Counted from the stretch's first letter, positions 11,000-22,189 are shown. The stretch: DNA of 64,000 bases from Gari tellinella (GCA_922989275.2 OV277861.1:98246993-98310992); one strand, 5' to 3'. Notes: generated from the letters alone by a model not told the origin. Made by a program: numbers and translations.

Positions 11000-11603
11000 G
11001 TAAGTAGTGATATTCATGGGCGTGTGATCCTCACGCTATGCACATTTTGCACGGGGTTTAGAACATGGTCTTGTTATGTAATCTGGGCATCGGTCTCGTG
11101 CAGAATGCTTATACATATGACCGAGCATTTATTGAAGTCCTGTTAAGCATAGTTCGGGATTAGTGTAAGTCCGTGGTGCATTGGTACTATACAGACAGCT
11201 AAGTTAGACAGTATGTCTGATGCACTTGGATCCTAATTTTGTGTACATGGGCCTAACATACTCTGATAAAAATGTAAGTAGATATAGTATTTAAGACATA
11301 TTTATTACTAATATAATATATGTGTACATATTTATATATATATAAAGTTTAACACGACGAAATAATGATGAGTTTGGAATAATAAGCAATTATTGATATT
11401 ATTCATGTAAGTATTCATGTTGCTTAAACCATAATGCAATGTATTAGTTAAACTATTAAGTGTTCTGTCTATATGTGAAAATAACTTTATATGTAACGAA
11501 AAAAAAGTTTTAATTCAATATTCTTCTGAAGAAAATATTTGAACGTTATTTAGTAAATGTAAATAACTAAAGGTATTTATTTAGTAAAGGTAGAAGTAAT
11601 AAA
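11000..11603. other. start of intron 1
   Basis: Begins with the donor GTAAGT. It is AT-rich with a short TA-rich run near 11324-11343. No element or gene is recognised. Confidence 0.5.
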
Positions 11604-11745
11604 TAGAAATGTTTTCTATATCCTAGCTGATTATAGCTTAAACTTAAAGACGAATAAAGGTGACTTAAAGTAAAGCAGAATATGCTTGAGAGACCTTCTG
11701 CTTTACTCCAAACCTGCTTAAAGCAGTCGCCTGTTCTTTTACGTT
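11604..11745. mobile_element. A-type fragment
   Basis: The family segment TTTTCTATATCCTAGCTGAT precedes a decayed hairpin with AAAGTAAAGCAGAATATGC and TTCTGCTTTACTCC. Both outer ends are lost. Confidence 0.5.
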
Positions 11746-11858
11746 GAAGTTGTGAAGAATAACATTTTGCCACTGTATGAAGTCAAGTTGAAACGAAATG
11801 AGATGATGGTAGCATAATCTACGAAACACTTTATTTCACAGTTCTTCCTTTAAGACTA

Positions 11859-12287
11859 CAGTAAAACCTCTCAATTACGACCACAAAATTGTATCGATAA
11901 TAAGGTGTTTACGACAGGTGGTTGCTCAACCCATTACCCCATAAATACGCCTTTTTATGCCTTTTTATGCCTTTCATTGATTCCTCCTCCGAAGAAAATG
12001 GTTCTAATTTATAGTGTTATGAATATGTATAATAAGAAATATTTTCTATATACAAGCAGATGGAAGCTTAAAGCAGGCTGAAAGTAAAGCAGAATGTGCC
12101 TTGAGGCACATTCTGCTTTACTTTCAACCTGCTTTAAGTGGTCACCTATTTTCTTGACTTAAATTAGACTATGGGGGTAATGGGTTAAGGTATTAAAGCA
12201 AGGTGACAGTAAATGTTTCCGCTTTACTATCACTTGTCTTTTATGCAGTCAATTAGTTTTCGTCGTCTAAATAAAAAGGTATTACTG
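11859..12287. mobile_element. B-type element split by a nested A-type element
   Basis: TA flanks both sides. The left end is CAGTAAAACCTCTC and the right end AAAAGGTATTACTG. The B sequence is interrupted at GGTGGTTGCT by the A-type element at 11937-12188 and resumes as TTAAAGCAAGGTGACAG. The A insertion is therefore the younger event. Confidence 0.85.
11937..12188. mobile_element. A-type element nested in a B-type element
   Basis: The ends are CAACCCATTACCCCATAA (TTAA mutated to TCAA) and TATGGGGGTAATGGGTTAA. The hairpin apex is AATGTGCCTTGAGGCACATT, a paired change from the usual GCGCC...GGCGC. Confidence 0.88.
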
Positions 12288-12469
12288 TACATGAATACCG
12301 TTTGCTCAAAATGCCGCCAGCTGAACTTTTGATAGAAAACATTGCTATACTCTGTCTCATATTCCAGAGAAGCTGCGTTCTGATCAGACACCGGATAACT
12401 CGCTTACTAAAACTGTAAAGGACTTTACCACATTTTTTAACATACTACATGTATATAGCATGAGCGGGG

Positions 12470-12687
12470 TAAATTCATTACCCTATTTGTTTAGTATTTA
12501 AAACAGGTGGCCACTTAAGGCAGGTTGAAGGTTAAGCAGAATACGCCTTCTGTCTGCTTTAAAATAACACTCGTTTTGGTATAAAGAACTTGTGGCTCAT
12601 ATTCATGACTATAAATTGGAAGTCTTGTTTTCAGTGAAGAAATAAGTTTAAGATGTAAAGAGGCATATTGATGGGGTAATGGGTTAA
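12470..12687. mobile_element. A-type element (reverse), hairpin partly deleted
   Basis: It begins TAAATTCATTACCCTATTTG and ends GATGGGGTAATGGGTTAA. The left arm AAGGCAGGTTGAAGG is present but most of the return arm is missing. Confidence 0.7.
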
Positions 12688-13587
12688 GATACTTGTACAG
12701 GGTCGGTGTTTCAACTTCTTTTGATTTCTTGATTATCTCAAGTGTACTTTATCTGCATAGAGTTTTATCACACTGGATTTTTATTTGCTCTGGCTATCGT
12801 CCTGCACTTGTCTGCTAATGTTCCGCAGCAGGTGTTTCCATAGAAACTGACAACGTTTTATTGTGACGAACAGCAAAATTTCTCAAAATATTTCCGGCCA
12901 CCTGTCACTCTAAATACTTTAAAATCCTTACGGAGTATTTGAAGAAATCTGATTCGGCCTTCTTTACAACAATTCAAAACGACAGGTAGTAAAGCCCAAA
13001 AATTCTATACCCTCGACCAGGTACCGGATAGCCACCCTGTTAAGCCCCTATTCAGGTTTAATACTTTTGTATTATAAGTCCTATTAGGGATTTATCTTTT
13101 CCAAAGGGGACACACGATCAACAAAGATTCGTATTAATTTAGATTATTTCTACATGGGCGATTTGATACTAGCAACCACACAACGGTTATCTAGGGGTCT
13201 TTATCTGCGGTGTTTAGAAGGGGTTGCGGTTTTAAGATAGACCCCTAACAGTACATTCTGTAATCAAAACATTTTTGTACACAAAGCCGAGTGCAGTTTT
13301 TAACATTAAGACAGAGTTGGTATAAAGTTCAACTTCACACAATAGTGGCCCCGTTAGAGCCTTTGGAATTTTATCTTAAGAAATCCAGATTTTAATCATT
13401 TTCATGTCGTGTACACTCAGTTATAGTCGGCTACAATGTAGAATACACACGTTAATTCACAACTATCTTATTCTCTCTGTTAGTTTGTCTGTTTATATAA
13501 CTGTACGTCCATCTGTATGTATGTCTGTATCTCTAGGCTTTACTTTCTTTCATTACAAGAGTAATATTTATTGCAGTACTGTAAAAC
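12688..13587. other. repeat-poor stretch of intron 1
   Basis: About 900 bp free of the hairpin families, unusual for this intron. It contains the RFX-like site at 12834-12847. No ORF is convincing. It is a candidate regulatory segment by position only. Confidence 0.35.
12834..12847. promoter_or_regulatory. RFX X-box-like site
   Basis: GTTTCCATAGAAAC is a near-palindrome close to the RFX X-box GTTGCCATGGCAAC. It lies in a repeat-poor part of intron 1. Function is inferred from the motif only. Confidence 0.3.
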
Positions 13588-14040
13588 GGTAAAAACCTCT
13601 CTATTATGACCACATAATTATGTTAACCCTTTCCCCAATAGAAGCGCCTTTTAGCGGATATAACTTATTCATCCGCTGAAGAAAGTAGTTCCAATTTAAT
13701 CAGTAATGAATATGCATTATGGGGAATATTTTCTATATTATAGCACATGATAGCTTAAAGCAGGCTGAAAGTAAAGCAGAATGCGCCCTAAGGCGCATTC
13801 TGCTTTACTTTCAACCTGCTTTAAGTAGTCACCTATCTTAAGTACTAGAAATAGGCTATCAGGTAAAGGGTTAACTATTAGGTGTTAACGACAGGAGTCT
13901 GCTTCAAGCAAAGTGACAGTAAAACAGAAAGCTTCTGTAGGAGCTTTCTGTTTTACTGTCACCTTGCTTTATGCTGGCATATATCTTTAAAACAATCAAT
14001 TAGACTTCGTTTTAGTGGCCGTAATAGAGAGGCTTTACTA
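13588..14040. mobile_element. B-type element split by a nested A-type element
   Basis: The left end reads GGTAAAAACCTCTCTATTAT and the right end AGAGAGGCTTTACTA. An A-type element fills 13623-13874. After it the B sequence resumes CTATTAGGTGTTAACGAC, and the hairpin at about 13900-13970 has GTAAAACAGAAAGC and its complement. Confidence 0.85.
13623..13874. mobile_element. A-type element with clear TTAA target duplication
   Basis: It starts TTAACCCTTTCCCCAATAG and ends AGGTAAAGGGTTAA. The empty site is visible in the B copy at 1635 as GTGTTAATTATCAGGTG; here the TTAA is present on both sides. The hairpin at 13753-13825 is nearly perfect. Confidence 0.92.
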
Positions 14041-14429
14041 TTTCAAAACCATGTGTCGAATGCAAACGTCTGTCGTTACCCGCTAGCTACTTAGCAACTG
14101 TCTTAGTCGGTATGAAAAAACAAACAAACAACAAAATACATGTGTCTCATGTCTTGACAGTTGATACAGTAACTAACGACGTGCGTGTTTCAACATTCTT
14201 ACTGCATTATGTAAACTTCAGGATTTTGACAGGTTGACAGCTCTGTTTGTTTTTACCGGTATCGAACTATGACATGATCTTGGGATTTTCACGCCAGAAA
14301 TATATGATAGGTTTGCACAGTATAGGTTATAGTGTATAAGTATAGTGGACAAATATTGGGTAATGTTTGGGATTTCTGACTGATCAGACTGTCTAAACAG
14401 GCACTTAGATACATGCAACCCTGTTAAAT
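14041..14429. other. intron 1, no feature seen
   Basis: AT-rich sequence with no recognised gene or repeat. Confidence 0.4.
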
Positions 14430-14668
14430 CAGGGCTGCCATAAGTTGACATGAAAAATCCTAAGATTTTCAAGTGCGAGTTTACGAATCGTACCTTTACC
14501 CTATAGCCCTTTTCTTGTTTGTTTGTACATGCGACTACTTAAAGCAGGCTGTAAGTAAAGCAGAATGCGCCTTAGGCGCATTCTGCTTTACTTTCAGCCT
14601 GCTTTAAGATACCATGTAGTGGGAAAAAATCCGGAGATTTAGGAAAAATCCGGAGAAATGGCAGCCCT
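14430..14668. mobile_element. L-type hAT-like element carrying the A hairpin
   Basis: The ends are CAGGGCTGCCATAAGTTGAC and GGAGAAATGGCAGCCCT. The hairpin at 14537-14608 uses the A arm GCAGGCTGTAAGTAAAGC with a GCGCCTTAGGCGC apex. A doubled AAAAATCCGGAGA-like word is near the right end. No matching target duplication is visible. Confidence 0.8.
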
Positions 14669-14678
14669 CATATGCTAG

Positions 14679-14826
14679 TCTCCTAATGATAACCTGTTTC
14701 TGGTATTGAAGATAGGTGAACACTTTATGCAGACTGAAAGTTGCAGCCAGAAAATAAAAAACATCTTTATTATAATGATACATATTCATTACTGTATAAA
14801 TTGGAACTGTTTTCTTCAATGGACCT
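14679..14826. mobile_element. A-type fragment (reverse)
   Basis: Contains AACCTGTTTCTGGTATTGAA, a remnant arm, and the tail ACTGTATAAATTGGAACTG then TTTTCTTCAATGG. The hairpin is largely deleted. Confidence 0.55.
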
Positions 14827-15004
14827 GAGGAAAACATAAATTAGTAGCAATATGAATACATGTAGTACTGAGGTTGAGCAGTCACTCGAAAGCGTGTGAT
14901 TTGGATGCTCAACTTGTTATGGCAGCTAACTACGATTCAAAAGTATTAAACTGACGCACCCTTAGAAGTTTGATTGCTTTTTTGCCCTGCTTTAAAGTTT
15001 CCTA

Positions 15005-15250
15005 TCTTTCAACTTCAAATGGCAATTACAGTTTTCAATATAGATTATCCCATATTTGACTACGTGGGATTTTTTGTCAATATATTGGAAACTATGACAA
15101 ACTATGCAGACCCTTTATGAACAGGGACTGTCCTCTGATCTGGTTCTTCACTGTTTGTATGTTCGAATGTACTCTTGAAAGATACACTGTTTGCAAAGGA
15201 TGCACATAATGCTTGAACAGGGACCCTGGGTTCAAACACTAAGCCGGTAC
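15005..15250. mobile_element. degenerate H-type element
   Basis: It shares CATATTTGACTACGTGGG, ACAAACTATGCAGACCC and GATACACTGTTTGCAAA with the H copy at 7432. The hairpin has lost pairing. Confidence 0.5.
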
Positions 15251-15523
15251 ATTTGTATTCTTATTTAAGACTTTAGTGTCGAAACTCAACTTCTTTGGGG
15301 GTAGTCATTAATACAAGTTTGGCTGCAGAGTGCAATATTACGAAACCATGTACAATATGGTTATGGGTATTTATCAAATAGGTATCAACTTATGCCATCT
15401 GTGTAGAGATGCTGAGCCCGCTGACACCTTTCTATTCCAACTATTAAATAGCATGTACCAATACATTCCCCAATTCTTCTAGCATGCACCCCTCCTGCGC
15501 CTCAACTCCATGCGTTCCGTTGA

Positions 15524-15736
15524 TTAACTCTTGTCCTGCCGAAAAATCGTCTTCTTTGAAATTTCCGTCAGCAAAAATATTTAATTAAGATTAATAAATT
15601 TTAATTAAAGGAACCTATAGACGAGTGTCAAACAGTTTGGATCCAGATCAGACGCCGCGTAACGCGGCGTCTGATCTGGATCTAAACTGTTTGTAAATAG
15701 CATTCACGTCTCGACTTGCAGGATAATAGCGGTTAA
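15524..15736. mobile_element. C-type hairpin element
   Basis: TTAA bounds both sides: TTAACTCTTGTCCTGCC and GCAGGATAATAGCGGTTAA. The hairpin at 15628-15693 pairs TTTGGATCCAGATCAG with CTGATCTGGATCTAAA, the T:A to A:T swap present in both arms. Confidence 0.8.
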
Positions 15737-16076
15737 TTTTGGCGCGCTCAGATGGAACCCTGGAAGAAAGAAGCTCTCATGTTCCTCGCAGAGCTCGTAT
15801 AACTTAGCTGTCAAAAACTAGCATGCACCGGTCCATCAATCTCTGAAGAAGAGCGGATATTTCATAATACCGTTGAAAGTCGTATAAAGAACATATATAT
15901 ATTAATGGAAAGCTCTCAAATAAGCTTTCTGTAGTTGTTATGCTCTGTTTTAAATATCCACACGTGTTGTTAGACTATCAGTGGATCAGTCTTAACGGGG
16001 TCGCATAATACAGTTAGACCTGTAGATAAGAGTAACACGACCTCGTTAATGGGCCGCGAGCATCTTGACCCCGCAG

Positions 16077-16272
16077 ACAACCGAGCTTCAGTATCTCGAA
16101 TTCGCTTAAATCGAAATATTCAGTATTTCTTCAATTAAAATTCATTACTTCGACATCGCTTAAGCCGAACATATCCTTATTTCAAAGTTAAAACGTGGCA
16201 AAGCCACGTTTTAACTTTGAAATAAGGATATGTTCAACTTCAGCGAGTTCGAGATATAGTGGTTTGACTATA
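16077..16272. mobile_element. F-type element with long perfect hairpin
   Basis: The hairpin at 16167-16235 pairs ATATCCTTATTTCAAAG and TTAAAACGTGGC with their complements. Outer ends read ACCGAGCTTCAGTATCTCG and CGAGTTCGAGATATAGTGG, a decayed pogo-like inverted pair. Confidence 0.75.
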
Positions 16273-16827
16273 CAGAAACAAGGAATTAAAGACATGTGTA
16301 TGATTCCCTTGACTCTACATGTATACATTGCAAATGAGCAACGTGCATTTTGCGGTTTGAGTTCTCGAGCACATTGATAAACATCCGGGACAGTTAACAA
16401 TGATATTGAAAACATGATACTATCTGTTCCATATGCAGGCCCCGTCATAAATGTGTCACTGCCGATGTTAGTGTGTTTTTATGCTTTATTTGATTGTCTT
16501 AAAGTCCCATAAAACCCGAGTCTGGTCAGACAGATTTTATATAAAAAAAGACATCCAATACTTGCTTCGTTGCGTTTAAAAACTTAAAAAAAAACGGAGA
16601 TAAAGTAGGAATATGAAATCGAATGAAATTCAAGAACCGTTGATTTTTTCAAATTGTTGCACACATGGCCTGAGGAACCAATAGAAATTTCGGATAAAAT
16701 TGGACTCGTCTGCCCGAGACCAGCTGGTTAACTTTCCGATTCTCATATCATCTTCATTTATGTTAGGAAGAAATTTATTTTTTAAACTCCGCCTTTACTG
16801 TCTTACCTTGTGTGCAATGGTTATTTT
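16273..16827. other. intron 1, no feature seen
   Basis: Short ORFs here overlap the F element or lack protein character. Nothing else is recognised. Confidence 0.4.
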
Positions 16828-16879
16828 CAAACAGTCTGTTCCTGATCAGAACCGGCTTCAGATCAGGATCCAAACTGTT
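16828..16879. mobile_element. C-core hairpin with apex deletion
   Basis: CAAACAGTCTGTTCCTGATC is followed after a short ACCGG loop by GATCAGGATCCAAACTGTT. The GACGCCGCG part of the stem is gone. Confidence 0.6.
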
Positions 16880-17076
16880 ATATATTCATTTCAACATCTC
16901 TGTCCAAAACCATTCAAAATCAGTACAAACTCGCATAAAATTCGCACACCTTTGACGATAACTGTTGCACTGTTCAAAGTGTTTTATAAGATTTGAGAAA
17001 TTTTGCAGAAAACACAATTGGCGTTGAAATTGCGTCTAGCCGTCTACTCAAGTTTCGTTTTGTGATTAAAGGAGTT

Positions 17077-17150
17077 TAACCCATTACCACATGAATACGC
17101 AGTTCACGCCTTTTAACTCAATCCTCCATCATTCTGCTGTACTTTAAAAG
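17077..17150. mobile_element. A-type end fragment
   Basis: TTAACCCATTACCACATGAA and ACGCCTTTTAACTCAATCC match the left end of A-type elements; the rest is absent. Confidence 0.55.
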
Positions 17151-17545
17151 GATAAATATATTTCGAACTCAGCGTCATATGGTCTGTGGTCAGTATTTAA
17201 CTTTCTCTTAACAAAATATAAACGGTGTTAGCAGAAGAGAAATTATTTCAATAGGAGATTTATAAATAAAGTATTTATTTCATGAATAACCTTACATTTA
17301 TAGCATCCTCGTTCTATAACAGTGAAGACCAAGCTTTCAGGACATCGGCTTAGCCCTTTCATCCATTTGTCTAAAGCGCCCCAGGGTTCATTTAAACATT
17401 TTCCATAATACATAAAAGTTCTTCGGCCACCTTTAATTCACTGATGGTGTTAAGAGTTATGAAAGTTTAAAAGCAATACGTTCCTTAAGAGGCTTTCTGC
17501 AACACGTTTGACTTGGCTCACATGTACTTTAAACTACAACATCCC

Positions 17546-17804
17546 TTAACCATTTATCCCATATTCTGTTTCTTGTTATGAAGATAGGCTACCATTGGAA
17601 GCAGGTTGAAAGTAAAGGCCTTATGGCACATTCTGCTTTACTTTCTACATGTCTGCCCTAAGCTACTATCTGCTAGAATATATAAACTATTTGTTATGAT
17701 ACATAATTCATGACTGTTTAATTTAGAACTATTTTATTGGATGGATAAATAAATCAAAGGTGTTATAATGCGTATTGTTACTATCTATGGAGTAAAGGGT
17801 TATA
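17546..17804. mobile_element. A-type element (reverse)
   Basis: It begins TTAACCATTTATCCCATATT and ends TATGGAGTAAAGGGTTATA. The hairpin at about 17597-17661 lacks the left GCAGAATGC segment. Confidence 0.75.
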
Positions 17805-19045
17805 AGCTTTCACTGGCGGCTTTAAGGGAAAGGGGTTAGCCATGGTCCAAATCGCATTACTACTGCCATCTTATCACGTGCCTCTTATATGGCGGTGTGC
17901 CTTTAATCATGTTTAAATACCTGTCAGGCCGGATTTATTCTTTTTCAAATCTGTTGCTAGGAAGTTAATCAAGTGGAACCTTAAAGTAAAAAATCATTCA
18001 AATGAGTCCCCGCTTCGTTCACGGTGTATCAACTAAATCCGGCACACATGTTACATCATTTCACAAGCAATTAGCAGACGACATACGACAGGTAGCTCGT
18101 GCGAAGCACGTGACAAACGATTTTCTGCAGCAGCTGGAGCAATTTCATACCTTGAACGAAACAGAATTGTCGTCTGCCGAAACTTAAGATTTCAAGCTTC
18201 TTTTCATTTCCTGTTTGGTTCTGATCTGACTTAAGTGATAATGTCGGTAAAAGATGATGCGTTAGTTGATGGCTGATCTGGACACTAACATGATGAATAT
18301 CAACAATGCAGAATGGGGTTAGTGTCATAGCAAACACATTTAGGGGTTAATCCATAAATGATTTTCTTGCAAAGATATTTTAAATTTACATAATTTTATT
18401 TTAAATAAATTCACAATCTGGTGCAGATCTGTATCTATCTAAACATTTAAAATAATAAGTCTTTATCAAGGCAATATAGAGAGGGAAAAGTAAGAACATG
18501 GTCTGTCTAAACTTTATTGCTAAGGGTTGATTTCTTTAAACTAACGTTCAACTAATATACATGTAGACACAATACCCTTTTTACTGCACGAACACCGTGC
18601 TTTTGCTTCCCCCCACAGAAATAACTGTTTGCAACAATGTTTAAACTGTCTTGATAATCATTTAAATGTTTAGATATATAGATAGATATCTTGACGATTG
18701 ACTGCTCAAAGCAGGCTAGTAATAAAGCAGAAATGTGTGCACAATTTTAGGCCTACTGCATGAAAAGAACCAACAGTTTCGTCCACTGAAATCAAAGCTA
18801 TACTGGGATGGCTCACAAACCAAGTGTCCTTCTGTTGTTAACCGACACTCTTAATGAAGTTAAGTTTACATTAAACATTTTATATTTGATCAGTTCGTAC
18901 ATCTGCAAATGAAAACTGTATGACCTTAATTATATAGCTCTGATATTTATTGATATTCATTACCACAATCATATTTAGATGAGTGATTAACTGAGCCTAG
19001 GCGCGTGCCAGTATCACTTTCATCAAACATTTTTATTTTCCGAAT
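17805..19045. other. repeat-poor stretch of intron 1
   Basis: About 1.2 kb with little repeat content apart from a degraded A hairpin near 18700-18760. It includes the small ORF at 18002-18187. No gene is supported with confidence. Confidence 0.4.
18002..18187 (+). CDS. possible small ORF, unrecognised (61 codons)
   Basis: An ATG-initiated frame of 61 codons has a balanced, protein-like composition (starts MSPRFVHGVSTK and includes a stretch LADDIRQVARAKH). It sits within intron 1 on the same strand as ovo, in a locally GC-richer patch with an E-box-like CACGTG. I do not recognise a domain. The length is within chance for 64 kb, so it may equally be non-coding or a conserved regulatory block. 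No splice sites or poly(A) signal argue strongly for a gene. Confidence 0.15.
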   Translation: MSPRFVHGVSTKSGTHVTSFHKQLADDIRQVARAKHVTNDFLQQLEQFHTLNETELSSAET

Positions 19046-19246
19046 GCAGACAAACCTCTATATACCGAACCTGCTTAAATTAAATTTGTCTGAATGTTCG
19101 AAGTTAACTCTAAAGACTCATATTTCAATCTCGCACAAGTCGCTCATATCCGTAATTCAAAGTTAAAATGTGGCCAAGCCACATTTTAACTTTGAATTTC
19201 GGATATACACGACTTTAAACGAGTTCGAGATATCGAAGATCGACTG
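19046..19246. mobile_element. F-type element
   Basis: The hairpin at 19144-19207 pairs TCAAAGTTAAAATGTGGC with GCCACATTTTAACTTTGA. Compared with the copy at 16077, one C:G pair has become T:A in both arms. The right end is GAGATATCGAAGATCGACTG before TTA. Confidence 0.75.
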
Positions 19247-20015
19247 TTATAATTTCCAGTTCGATTACCCGGGCAGGCTGATCGTTAATAGGCCAGGCAT
19301 ACGGTTGACAGGGTATCATAAATCGGCCTCATTTCTTCGCTTACCTGTGCCTACCCGACCCCCTTATCTGTATCAGCGTTAAGGCACCGGGGTAATCCAC
19401 CACCAACCACCAACTTGTTGAATCTCATTTGCATACAGGGCTGCCTACCCAAGAAACACCTGTACCGGTTTTTTCTTTCCTTTTTCGTTTTCTTTATCGC
19501 CCCGTGTGTTATTAAAGAGGCCTTATAATTTCTCTGTGTGAGTGCGCCCGGAAGAAATACATTAACGACTAAAATCATTAAGAATTCGAGAATGTTTGAT
19601 AAAAAATTTGTACCAGCGGATGAGGTAATTTGTCAGTCAGTGTTTTTGGGGACAATTTTGAGGCCGGACTTCAATCCTATATTAGGGCATACGTATTTCT
19701 CTCTATATATTTGATAATCAATTTCCATATCGAAGAAAATTACTTGTATATTTTGTTCATAAAAACAATACAGTATACGCTTTCTTTTAAAAAAAGTTTT
19801 TTTTTTCACCCACGAACATTAACCTTCTCATGTTTTTTTCATGTTTATTCTCTATCTTGAAAAGGGTATATTATATATTTAAATTAAAAATTAATAATGC
19901 TATACTGCTAAACTAGCTAACCATTTAGTTTAAAGCATAGGATATTGTTGGAGACAGTTGGCCGCTTAATGCAGAACTAAAGTAATACAAGGAAAGAGAA
20001 GTTTCGAGACAGTGA
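19247..20015. other. intron 1, no feature seen
   Basis: Unique AT-rich sequence with T-rich runs near 19790-19810; no supported gene. Confidence 0.4.
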
Positions 20016-20021
20016 CAGAGA

Positions 20022-20276
20022 CAGGGCTGCCATAAGTTGACATAAAAAATCCTAAGATTTCCAAATTTGCATTTTTCAAGTGCGATCTTACGAATCGTAC
20101 CTTTACCCCATAGCCTTTTTCTTGTTTTGTTGACATGCAATTACTTAAAGCAGGCTGTAAGTAAAGCAGAATGCGCCTTATGGCGCATTCTGCTTTACTT
20201 TCATCCTACTTTAAGCTACCATATACTGGGGAAAAATCCGGAGATTTAGGAAAAATCCGGAAAAATGGCAGCCCTG
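20022..20276. mobile_element. L-type hAT-like element with 6-bp target duplication
   Basis: It starts CAGGGCTGCCATAAGTTGAC and ends AAAAATGGCAGCCCTG. CAGAGA flanks both sides (20016-20021 and 20277-20282). The hairpin at 20143-20213 is the A-type module with a GCGCCTTATGGCGC apex. Confidence 0.85.
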
Positions 20277-20631
20277 CAGAGAGGATGAGAGTGATAGAGA
20301 GGGAAAGAGAGACAGATATTGATGGGAAAGTAAGGGCTCAATTTGTTATTTGTAAAGTAGCTGCATTCAAATTGAAACACGTGTTTTGATAACCGTTAAC
20401 GTCTGTATGCTATCGACGTATCACTGAAAAGAGGGATATTTTACAGCAATCAAAGTTTTCAACTTCATCGAGTTCAAATTCAAAATTAACGTTAAGTCCC
20501 TCAAACAGATCATTACCAAATACTAGGGCGTATCTGGAACGACGTATGGTGGCACTGCTGTCGATAATATCCTGCTTTGTTAGTTTGTTACCCATGAAAT
20601 AATGGGAAAAAAAGAAAGCATGGATAAATTA

Positions 20632-20860
20632 TTCCTTTACCCCATTGCCTTAGTCTAGTTTTTGAAAATAGGTGACTACTTAAGCAAGTTTAAAGTATGG
20701 CAGTATTTTGCTTTTCCTTCAACCTGTTTAAGCTTTATGACAATCCATCTGATAGAATAAAGAATACTTCTAATGATACATATTAATGACTATAAATTTG
20801 AACTATTCTCTTCAGCGCAGGAATAGCTGAAACACGCTAAAAGGCGTTTTTTTAAAGGGG
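20632..20860. mobile_element. A-type element (reverse), decayed
   Basis: Begins TTTACCCCATTGCCTTAGTC; a weak hairpin (TTAAGCAAGTTTAAAGT) and the family tail ATTAATGACTATAAATTTG follow. The right end is poor. Confidence 0.6.
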
Positions 20861-21578
20861 AAAATAACCACGGTCACAGGAGCGTAAGGGATAGATGTAA
20901 TGATATATATTTTATGTACATGTATATTGATATATAATGATATTCCTAGTAGCATCAATTCTGCTAATTAACCTTTTCAAAACTATTGATATATAGTGAA
21001 CCAGATTTGCTAATAGTTTAGGTAGACAACAGTTACCCAGTGTTGATAAAGTTAAGGTAAAAACATTGAATCATTATTGGAATAGATGTTAGTTATTTGA
21101 AATATTAATTATACATTTGTAGTATTTAAAGCCAATGTCAGAATTCAGGAATGTTCCCCATTGTAGTTTTTTTCTCATGACAGTGTTTAGACATAAGCCG
21201 TTTTCTATGAGGAATAGGCAAATCACTGAAAAGGAGTTACTATAAAAGGAAGGGCATTGCAAGTTTGACTGAGTTTGGGGTTTATATGATTTTTATCTGC
21301 TTAGTCCTGGATTTACTGTAGATGTCAAGAAGTGAGAACCGCCACATTATGCAATACCGTTTGATACTGACAGAAAACGCTGTGGATTAATGTTAATCTT
21401 GTTTATTTTCGCGCCAGGTTTAGACGGTAATCTATGATCTGTTTATCATAAGTATTCCAAGTACGTTTTATTTTCAACACCAGCCTGTTGATCGCCTAAT
21501 GCAAAGACATGTTGAAATGAACTCTTGCAAACATGGCAAACCTAGACTAGTGGTAAAACATATCTGCAGTGGCCCCAA
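20861..21578. other. intron 1, no feature seen
   Basis: Unique AT-rich sequence. No ORF or repeat is recognised. Confidence 0.4.
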
Positions 21579-21672
21579 GGTTATAAAGAGGTGTAGTTTA
21601 GATCATTCTCAAGAGCATTTGATTGGCCAGATTTGAGCTTGAGAACAATCTCAAACTCAACACAAAACTCTT
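21579..21672. repeat. M-type fold-back repeat, copy 1
   Basis: It shares CCAAGGTTATAAAG and AGCATTTGATTGGCCAGATT with the copy at 55643. Confidence 0.6.
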
Positions 21673-21679
21673 GATAACC

Positions 21680-22077
21680 AGCTGCCAATTGCAAGGCAAA
21701 AGTAATTCAGAACACTCCTTTAAGAGTTTTCTGCAATACCTTTGCCCAACATTAAGCTGCCTGTCCTATTTCATTAGAAACAACAGCGAAATGGTTTTGT
21801 TTGTACAGTGGAGAATACGTTATTCTTTCCCGTTTAAACGCAAACGTACGCAAACGCAAAGCACTAAAAAGTAGAAAAGAACAACTTTTTGACAATTCTG
21901 ATAATTCTTGTTTATCTTGGTGGCAAACAGTTTGGAGCCTGATCAGACGCCGGGTTTTTCGGCGTCTGATCTGGCTCCAAACTGTTTACACTGCAAATAA
22001 TAGTTTTAGCGTAAACGCGTTTATTGGGAAAGAATAACAGATTCTCAACTGTATGCCGTGGAAGAGAGGTTTTACTG
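21680..22077. mobile_element. B-type remnant split by a D-type element
   Basis: A variant B hairpin (GTAATTCAGAACACTCC, return GAGTTTTCTGCAATACC) precedes the D element. After it the B end GGAAGAGAGGTTTTACTG resumes, ending before TA. The left end of the B copy is missing. Confidence 0.65.
21806..22051. mobile_element. D-type TA element carrying the C hairpin
   Basis: TA flanks both sides. The ends are CAGTGGAGAATACGTTATTC and GAATAACAGATTCTCAACTG. The hairpin uses CAAACAGTTTGGAGCC and GACGCCGGGTTTTTCGGCGTC. It is inserted in a B-type remnant. Confidence 0.88.
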
Positions 22078-22189
22078 TACAACCTGTACAAAAGCGCGAT
22101 ATGTTGAGTATCCAGAGATTTATAAGTTTTTATCCGTCACATAAAGAATGAACTGAACATATGAGACGTACAACAAACAAACAAGATTT

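Noticed and set aside
14218..14472. 84-codon minus-strand ORF
   Set aside because: It overlaps the end of the L-type element and its translation follows the repeat; no protein character.
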